NCBI GenBank assembly: GCA_964401355.1
Contig: CAYNYJ010000059.1
Span: 1-19,045 of the forward strand
Direction of reading: 5' to 3'
Length of the DNA stretch: 19,045 bases
DNA from: SZUA-152 sp964401355
Lineage (GTDB): Bacteria > Pseudomonadota > Gammaproteobacteria > SZUA-152
How positions within the stretch are numbered: position 1 is the first letter of the stretch; each line of letters begins with the position of its first letter. Shown piece by piece: positions 14,771 to 19,045 of the stretch. Both the position numbers and the translations under genes were made by a program. The notes below the pieces were generated by a model that was not told where the DNA came from, searched no databases, and worked only from the letters and a program-made list of their open reading frames with translations.

Positions 14771-15538
14771 ATGTATTTACTATATATAGATGAAAGTGGA
14801 GATAGTGGGATCGACAAAAGCCCTACTCGATATTTTACTTTGACAGGGCTAGTTGTCCATGAGCTTAGGTGGAGTGAATACTTAGATAGAATAGTCGCGT
14901 TTCGCATTAGAATGAGGAATAAATTCGGGCTGCTTTTAAGAGAAGAAATCCATTCAGCAAGATTGATAAACAAGCCGGGAGATCTGTCACGAATTAGACG
15001 GAATGATCGACTTACTATAATTCGAAATTTTGCGAATGAAATCGCTTCAATGCCTGATTTGAGTATTATAAACGTAGTCGTGGATAAGCAGGGGAAGGCG
15101 GAATCTTATGACGTTATAGATGCGGCGTGGACGGCCCTCATTCAACGATTTTCAAATACGATGTCGCATCGTAATTTTCCGGGCCCTGCAAATGCTGATG
15201 AAAGGGGAATGATTATTCCTGATATGGGGGAAGTTAAAAAAGTAACTGCTGTAATAAGAAGGATGCGTAGATATAATCCAGTACCTAACCAAGCGGGTCA
15301 TGGCACTGGGTATAGAAATTTATTAATTACAAATTTAGTTGAAGACCCTTATTTCAAAGATTCAGAGCATTCGTACTTTGTGCAGGCTGCTGATCTAGCT
15401 GCGTTTCTTTTATATCAGAGTATTGCGCCATCAAGCTATTTTAAAAAGAAATCTGCCCACAATTATTTTCGAAGGTTGGAGCCAGTACTTTGTAAGGTTG
15501 CTGCGACTGTGGATCCGGATGGTATAGTGCGGCTGTGA
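14771..15538 (+). CDS. DUF3800 domain-containing protein
   Basis: The N-terminus 'MYLLYIDESGDSG' is the DUF3800 signature with its acidic D7-E8 pair. The distal motif 'SYFVQAADLAAFLLYQ' near 204-219 supplies the conserved Gln-x-x-Asp of the same family. Together these resemble the acidic residues of an RNase H-like fold, so a nuclease is plausible but unproven for the family. The length of 255 residues is normal. No signal peptide or membrane segment is present. DUF3800 genes are scattered, often in mobile or defence-related surroundings. The base composition here is clearly AT-richer than nrdJ, which suggests acquisition. A GGAG stands 4-5 bases before the ATG. The gene is alone on its transcript, bounded by a terminator before and a structured GC-rich element after. 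Confidence 0.85.
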   Translation: MYLLYIDESGDSGIDKSPTRYFTLTGLVVHELRWSEYLDRIVAFRIRMRNKFGLLLREEIHSARLINKPGDLSRIRRNDRLTIIRNFANEIASMPDLSIINVVVDKQGKAESYDVIDAAWTALIQRFSNTMSHRNFPGPANADERGMIIPDMGEVKKVTAVIRRMRRYNPVPNQAGHGTGYRNLLITNLVEDPYFKDSEHSYFVQAADLAAFLLYQSIAPSSYFKKKSAHNYFRRLEPVLCKVAATVDPDGIVRL

Positions 15539-15548
15539 GAATGGAAAA

Positions 15549-15623
15549 GGGGCCCTTTCGGACCCCGGGTGAATCCTAGTACCCGGTTAAGCCGAGGTTT
15601 AGATCCACAGAAAGTATAGTACT
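15549..15623 (+). ncRNA. Structured element after DUF3800, candidate DUF3800-associated RNA motif
   Basis: Eleven bases past the DUF3800 stop is a compact GC-rich patch in otherwise AT-rich DNA. GGGGCCC / GGACCCC closes a TTTC loop with one mismatch (15549-15566). CCGGGT / ACCCGG closes a 10-base loop (15565-15586). A purine-rich tail at 15587-15611 (including GCCGAGGTTTAG) follows, then a small AGTA-TAG-TACT palindrome (15613-15623). No T tract follows, so it is not an ordinary terminator. Comparative work has described several conserved RNA motifs next to DUF3800 genes. The position and hairpin pattern fit that group, but I cannot say which motif, if any, it is. Confidence 0.5.
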
Positions 15624-15680
15624 AAAAATGAATGAGGGTCAATTTTTGTTTCCAAATAGTCAATAATCGGGGTCGTAGCA

Positions 15681-15712
15681 CGGCAGCTTGGGGTGAGAAA
15701 CGAACCCCAACG
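15681..15712. repeat. Hairpin repeat copy 1 (TTGGGGT / ACCCCAA)
   Basis: The pattern is CGGCAGCTTGGGGT, a loop, then ACCCCAACG. The 7-bp stem encloses GAGAAACGA. It lies before the first DUF5062-like gene. It differs from copies 2 and 3 only in the left flank and loop. Confidence 0.8.
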
Positions 15713-15771
15713 TGGTTTTGGCGGAGGTTCCATCAGAGCAAAGGGGCTCGATATATGTTGCTGAGAATCCA

Positions 15772-16047
15772 ATGAAAAAACTAAAAAACGAAAAGGAATT
15801 GGTTAAAAAGGCGATTGCTTTAGGCGTGGAATACGGCGAGAAGCGGGGCGCTGTTGAATTTGAGGCGACGGATTCGGCTCATGAAAATCTCGAATATATT
15901 TATCGATTGCTGATTCATGACAAGATGATAAGCCCCATTCCTGAGGTTGATATTTCTCAGAAAACCATAAGGCATAAATTGGCCATGTGGGCATCGAAAC
16001 AAAACAATGGGGTTCAGGCCCTTTTGGATTCTTTTGCAAAAAAATAA
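15772..16047 (+). CDS. DUF5062-like small protein, copy 1
   Basis: A 91-residue, lysine-rich soluble protein: 'MKKLKNEKELVKKAIALG' at the start, 'LEYIYRLLIHDKMISPIP' in the middle and 'HKLAMWASKQNNG' before a short tail. The pattern resembles the DUF5062 family of small Vibrio-type proteins, whose function is unknown; I recognise this by eye only. A second copy at 17339-17614 is identical except for three residues (E38A, N39K, V59T by position in this copy). The ATG at 15772 is chosen because both copies align from there. The frame is open upstream to 15712, but that part is not shared by the second copy. The ribosome site is weak (GAGA about 8 nt upstream). No signal peptide or membrane segment is visible. 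Confidence 0.75.
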   Translation: MKKLKNEKELVKKAIALGVEYGEKRGAVEFEATDSAHENLEYIYRLLIHDKMISPIPEVDISQKTIRHKLAMWASKQNNGVQALLDSFAKK

Positions 16048-16121
16048 TTGGGGTCGGTGAATTAGCGTTGGTGGTGGCCAGAGCATCGATAAGGTCAAGT
16101 CTTGAGTTGTGAACTCAGCCC

Positions 16122-16152
16122 GGTAGGTTGGGGTGAGGAACGAACCCCAACG
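16122..16152. repeat. Hairpin repeat copy 2 (GTTGGGGT / ACCCCAAC)
   Basis: CGGTAGGTTGGGGT, loop GAGGACGA, then ACCCCAACG. It lies between the first DUF5062-like gene and the next small gene. A separate little hairpin, TGAGTT-GTG-AACTCA, stands just before it at 16104-16118. Confidence 0.85.
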
Positions 16153-16217
16153 TAAGATTAAACAGCTTAAAGGGGGCGGACTTTTGTTCTTCATTAAATA
16201 ATAATTGGGGATTACAT

Positions 16218-16409
16218 ATGGGTATGCAAGATATTATGGGTGGTGGTTTTGGGGTAGTCATTATTTTGTTTTCAATTGTGATGGCGATTCTTATCTTCTT
16301 TATGCCATTTTTTATCTATGGCACCAATAAGAGAACCAAGGAAACATCTCACAAGCTGGATGAAACTAATAAGATTCTATCGGATATTCGTGCCTCGTTA
16401 GAAAAGTAA
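16218..16409 (+). CDS. Small membrane protein with C-terminal helix, unknown function
   Basis: A 63-residue protein I cannot assign to a family. A glycine-rich start ('MGMQDIMGGGFG') leads into one long hydrophobic segment (about 12-34, 'VVIILFSIVMAILIFFMPFF'). A charged, heptad-like C-terminal helix follows ('SHKLDETNKILSDIRASLE'), which could form a cytoplasmic coiled coil. The topology is likely a single-pass inner-membrane protein with the C-terminus inside, because K/R residues follow the membrane segment. GGGGA stands 6 bases before the ATG. It is preceded by hairpin repeat 2 and followed by repeat 3, like a cassette. Confidence 0.65.
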   Translation: MGMQDIMGGGFGVVIILFSIVMAILIFFMPFFIYGTNKRTKETSHKLDETNKILSDIRASLEK

Positions 16410-16465
16410 GATCAAGGGCAGGCATCGTTGATGTCGTGTCACCTTGGTATTGAAAATTGATTAGC

Positions 16466-16497
16466 CGGTAGGTTGGGGTGAGGAACGAACCCCAACA
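16466..16497. repeat. Hairpin repeat copy 3 (GTTGGGGT / ACCCCAAC)
   Basis: CGGTAGGTTGGGGT, loop GAGGAACGA, then ACCCCAACA, an 8-bp perfect stem. It precedes the 110-residue membrane protein gene. A decayed left half (TTAGCCG then GGTTGGGGT) recurs at 17264-17280, before the second DUF5062-like gene. Confidence 0.85.
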
Positions 16498-16544
16498 AAA
16501 TGAATCGGGGACAAATTTCTCTTTATTTAAAATGGAAAAGATAA

Positions 16545-16877
16545 GTGATTAAACTGTTTGAAGGTGCTGCAAAAATAATCCAGTTTGTTAAGACCCTTGT
16601 TTACGTGTTCATAACAATGTTTGTGCTGACGGTGGTGTTAGGTCGCGCGTTTTTATCAGACTATATTATGTCCATCGTCTTTGTTGGAATTATGTGGGGT
16701 GTAGGGTTTTTGATTTTAGAATATGCGTTTGCTCCACGAGTAGATGTTAACGGTGAAACGCTCTCGAGTAGAGTGATGTCCAGCCCCACTTCGAATGCTA
16801 AACGCAAGGCTACTGTTGTATTTTTGAGTCTGTGGTTTTTAACGGCAATGATCTTTAGTTTGATGATTTTATTTTAA
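16545..16877 (+). CDS. Three-helix membrane protein, unknown function
   Basis: A 110-residue protein without a recognised family. It has three hydrophobic segments: about 15-34 ('TLVYVFITMFVLTVVLG'), about 38-62 ('DYIMSIVFVGIMWGVGFLIL') and about 90-110 ('VVFLSLWFLTAMIFSLMILF'). A polar loop of roughly 25 residues with Ser/Asn/Lys separates the last two. The start is GTG at 16545 with GGAAAAG just upstream; there is no better ATG in frame. It sits after hairpin repeat 3, and the YCII gene follows after 60 bases on the same strand, so those two may be cotranscribed. Confidence 0.6.
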   Translation: MIKLFEGAAKIIQFVKTLVYVFITMFVLTVVLGRAFLSDYIMSIVFVGIMWGVGFLILEYAFAPRVDVNGETLSSRVMSSPTSNAKRKATVVFLSLWFLTAMIFSLMILF

Positions 16878-16937
16878 TAAAATACAGGATCAATAGAGTC
16901 AGGCTCGATTGATCGAATTTTTGATGAGGAAATTTAA

Positions 16938-17258
16938 ATGACACAATTCGTATTTGTTTATCTGGGCGGTAATTCGCCATCCAGCCCGGAGGAGGCTAGT
17001 AAACATTTTTCGAAATATATGGAGTGGATGACAGCGCTGGGTGATGCGGTTGTTACTCCTACGATTCCATTAAAGGATACGCATACAGTGGGTGCTGACG
17101 GGTCGGTAAAAGAAGGTGGAAGTAGTGCGATGTCTGGCTTCTCTATTATAAAAGCAGAGTCGATGCAGGCCGCGTTATCGATTGCGCAGGATTGTCCTTT
17201 TCTTGAAATTGGCGGTTCACTTGAGGTGTCTGAGTTGATGCAGATGCCTGTTCAGTAA
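16938..17258 (+). CDS. YCII-related (YciI-like) domain protein
   Basis: A 106-residue single-domain protein of the YCII/DGPF type, a ferredoxin-like alpha-beta fold. It opens with a beta strand 'FVFVYLGG', then 'YMEWMTALGDAVVTPTIPL' with the conserved W-x-x-x-L-G-D/A pattern, 'VGADGSVKEGG', 'MSGFSIIKAESMQAALSIAQ', 'CPFLEIGGSLEVSEL' and a short tail. The closing I/V-G-G-x-x-E-V is the family hallmark for the strand carrying the putative active-site region. Most members have no known role; one branch has dehalogenase-like or sigma-factor-linked partners, and none is seen here. A GAGGA lies 10-11 nt before the ATG. The flanking genes are small and unrelated, consistent with a cassette-like cluster. 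Confidence 0.8.
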   Translation: MTQFVFVYLGGNSPSSPEEASKHFSKYMEWMTALGDAVVTPTIPLKDTHTVGADGSVKEGGSSAMSGFSIIKAESMQAALSIAQDCPFLEIGGSLEVSELMQMPVQ

Positions 17259-17338
17259 AGAGATTAGCCGTGGTTGGGGTCAGAGAACAATTCGTACTAA
17301 TATAAGTTTCACATTCGCCTCACATTGCAGGGAACCCA

Positions 17339-17614
17339 ATGAAAAAACTAAAAAACGAAAAGGAATTGGTTAAGAAGGCAATCGCCTTAGGTGTTGAGTA
17401 CGGCGAGAAGCGAGGCGCTGTTGAGTTTGAGGCGACGGATTCGGCACATGCGAAGCTCGAATATATTTATCGATTGCTGATTCATGACAAGATGATCAGC
17501 CCTATTCCTGAAACTGATATCTCTCAGAAAACCATACGGCATAAGTTGGCCATGTGGGCATCGAAACAAAACAATGGGGTTCAGGCTCTTTTGGATTCTT
17601 TTGCAAAAAAATAA
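17339..17614 (+). CDS. DUF5062-like small protein, copy 2
   Basis: A second 91-residue copy of the gene at 15772-16047, 88 of 91 residues identical. The similarity extends a little outside the coding part: about 12 bases before the ATG (TTGC-G-GAA-CCAATG) and 'AATAATTGG' after the stop. Most of the nucleotide differences inside the gene are silent, which suggests that both copies are under selection or that the duplication is recent with some drift. The ribosome site AGGGA 5 nt upstream is better than in copy 1. The function is unknown. Three intervening small genes separate the copies, so it is a dispersed duplication and not a simple tandem. Confidence 0.75.
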   Translation: MKKLKNEKELVKKAIALGVEYGEKRGAVEFEATDSAHAKLEYIYRLLIHDKMISPIPETDISQKTIRHKLAMWASKQNNGVQALLDSFAKK

Positions 17615-17669
17615 TTGGCGTTAACCGGGGTCAAAGGCAGCTATTTCCGAGCAATCACCCCTCACCCCA

Positions 17670-17695
17670 GCCCTCTCCTCTCAAGGGGAGAGGGC
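17670..17695. repeat. Palindromic CCCTCTCC / GGAGAGGG element
   Basis: GCCCTCTCC pairs with GGAGAGGGC around an 8-base loop, preceded by CCCCTCACCCCA. This 'CTCACCCCAGCCCTCTCC' type of palindrome is widespread in intergenic DNA of many proteobacteria. It may also act as a transcript end for the DUF5062-like gene, although no T tract follows. Confidence 0.7.
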
Positions 17696-17751
17696 GTTAA
17701 AACAACAGTGCTGATAATAGAGGTTTTGACCTTCGTCCCTTGTTTAAAAAT

Positions 17752-19045
17752 ATGCAGGTAAGAATCGCAGGAATGGCAGTTTGTCTATGGTCTGTTTTTG
17801 CGACCACGGTTTTTGCCGGGGACATTGACGCACAACCGTGTGTGGCGCTAAGCAGCATCGATTTGAGTGACGAGGACATTCTGAGCAAAGAACATCAGCG
17901 GCAACTGTTTGAACCCTTCATGGGGCGCTGTATCGACGGAGCTTTACTGAAAGCACTGCTTGCCGATGTTGCGGCGTTTTATCTGCGGCGTGGTTATGTC
18001 ACTACCCGGCCGTACCTGAACAAGCACGTTATTAGCGACGGGCGGATTGAAATCAGTGTATTGAAAGGTTTCGTGGAGGATGTTGTTGATGCAGACACCG
18101 GTGCGTCGTCCGCTCGGATTAAAACAGCATTTGCCTTTCAGAAAGGAAAAATTTTCAATTTAAGAAACTTGGAAACATCGCTGGAAATGATCAACCGTCC
18201 ACCTTCCTCTGACGCCAGTTTCGCCATCAAGCCGGGAAAAATGCTCGGCGCAAGTGTCATTGAAGTCAAACACCATGATGCCTCTCCCTGGCGCCTCAAT
18301 CTCGGGCTGACCGGTCGGCGGCAGGCGGGCAGAAACGAGACGTTTCTCACCCTCGATGCCGCGATGGATAATCCGTTGAACATCAACGACATTCTGAGAT
18401 TCAGCCTCAACGACAATCGTGTGCAACGGGAGCAGCAAAGCAGCCGCGCTGGGGAGATCAATTATTCGTTCCCTGTTTCCCGTTATGTGCTGGAGTTTGT
18501 TGCCTCCCGGTTTACTTACCGCCGAGGGGTGCAAGGGATCAACAACACGCTCTTGGCTGACGGACGGACGAACGGATTGCGGACAAGGATCAGCAAGATA
18601 CTGATGCGCAATCAGACACATAAAACGACAGTGGCGGTGTCTGTTTACCACAAGAATGCCAGGAATTTTCTGGTGGATCAGTTGATCCAGGTCTCCAGCT
18701 ACAAAACTACGTTGTTACAGTTGGATCTGACCCACCATTGGCTGCAGCGGTGGGGCGTATTGACGACCACGTACCGCTACTATCAAGGAACCGACTGGTT
18801 TGACGTCAGAAAAGACGATTTTTACGGCACCCAAACGGGGTCGCTGGGACAGGCAAGGCTGCAATTCAAGAAACACAGTCTGGACGTTAACCTGGATGTT
18901 CGTTTTGCGGACCCACGTTATCAGTGGGCCTCTCGCGCCCACATCCAATACACAGGGGACGAGCTGTTCGACAACGACAAACTCTCTGTTGGTGGCGACT
19001 ACACCGTGCGGGGTTATCCCGATAGCAGTCTTTACGGGAATAATG
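17752..19045 (+). CDS. Two-partner secretion outer-membrane transporter (TpsB, ShlB/FhaC family), 3' end outside the window
   Basis: TpsB proteins are outer-membrane barrels with periplasmic POTRA domains that export and often activate a large TpsA adhesin or haemolysin. 431 residues are visible with no stop. The signal peptide is about 1-22 (ends 'TTVFA'). POTRA residues are about 29-112, with the hallmark 'YLRRGYVTTRPYL' at 77-89 and 'ISDGRIEISVLKG' after it. 'INRPPSSDASFAIKPG' at 147-162 is the end of the second POTRA region, and barrel strands start near 180. The conserved loop-6 motif VRGY is at 419-422. The N-terminal plug helix and linker seen in FhaC seem to be absent, because the POTRA starts soon after cleavage. 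The ATG at 17752 has no clear ribosome site; a TTG at 17740 or an ATG at 17773 are alternatives. About 100-150 residues are expected beyond the edge, and tpsA may follow. Confidence 0.9.
   Translation, partial: MQVRIAGMAVCLWSVFATTVFAGDIDAQPCVALSSIDLSDEDILSKEHQRQLFEPFMGRCIDGALLKALLADVAAFYLRRGYVTTRPYLNKHVISDGRIEISVLKGFVEDVVDADTGASSARIKTAFAFQKGKIFNLRNLETSLEMINRPPSSDASFAIKPGKMLGASVIEVKHHDASPWRLNLGLTGRRQAGRNETFLTLDAAMDNPLNINDILRFSLNDNRVQREQQSSRAGEINYSFPVSRYVLEFVASRFTYRRGVQGINNTLLADGRTNGLRTRISKILMRNQTHKTTVAVSVYHKNARNFLVDQLIQVSSYKTTLLQLDLTHHWLQRWGVLTTTYRYYQGTDWFDVRKDDFYGTQTGSLGQARLQFKKHSLDVNLDVRFADPRYQWASRAHIQYTGDELFDNDKLSVGGDYTVRGYPDSSLYGNN

Noticed and set aside
15712..15771. N-terminal 20-residue extension of the first DUF5062-like protein
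   Set aside because: The second copy starts at the internal ATG and shares no sequence upstream beyond about 12 bases. The extension overlaps the hairpin repeat.
15681..16497. CRISPR array
   Set aside because: Only three hairpin copies occur, hundreds of bases apart with genes between them, and no cas genes are visible.
16878..16937. Terminator between the three-helix membrane protein and the YCII gene
   Set aside because: The only stem (TCGAT/ATCGA) would have a 2-base loop, too tight to be convincing despite the following ATTTTT.
15630..17640. Integron cassette array with attC sites
   Set aside because: The repeats are short simple hairpins and lack the RYYYAAC/GTTRRRY core pairs of attC. 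No integrase gene is present in the window.

Overview
The window looks like chromosomal DNA from a gammaproteobacterium. The evidence is a class I adenylate cyclase (CyaA), the cyaY / lptM / lysA neighbourhood familiar from Pseudomonas and relatives, and a class II ribonucleotide reductase split into two proteins (NrdJa + NrdJb), an arrangement known from Pseudomonas. I cannot assign a genus. The first 14.5 kb is mostly core metabolism and signalling. From about 14.7 to 17.7 kb the DNA becomes AT-richer and carries short unrelated genes, repeats and a duplicated gene, which suggests an accessory region.

Layout. Positions 11-1891 (minus) read PAS/degenerate-GGDEF protein, then an exported YqgE/AlgH-family protein, then a Rieske-type ferredoxin fragment lacking its second ligand pair. 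Position 2265 starts cyaA (plus), which meets convergently an alpha/beta hydrolase gene downstream of cyaY (both minus). A divergent region at 6136-6218 separates cyaY from lptM and lysA (plus), and lysA ends in a clear terminator. Next come three minus-strand genes: a chemoreceptor, an exported rhodanese and an Hsp20 small heat-shock protein. The Hsp20 gene has a sigma-32-like promoter and an apparent one-base frameshift near its N-terminus.

The nrdJa-nrdJb operon (plus) follows. Its sigma-70-like promoter has a near-perfect NrdR box over the expected transcription start. The operon ends in a long nested inverted repeat and then an 18-bp perfect terminator stem with a TTCG loop.

The accessory stretch holds a DUF3800 gene with a structured GC-rich element just after its stop codon, two nearly identical copies of a 91-residue DUF5062-like gene, two small membrane-protein genes and a YCII-domain gene. 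A recurring hairpin (GTTGGGGT / ACCCCAAC) and 'GGGGTC'-type spacer sequences lie between them. No transposase, integrase or CRISPR array is visible. The window closes inside a two-partner-secretion transporter gene (TpsB/FhaC/ShlB family) that runs off the right edge; its secreted partner would lie outside.

Most worth checking are the DUF3800-linked RNA-like element, the small-gene array with its hairpin repeats and duplicated gene, the NrdR-controlled split reductase with an intercistronic hairpin, and the Hsp20 frameshift.
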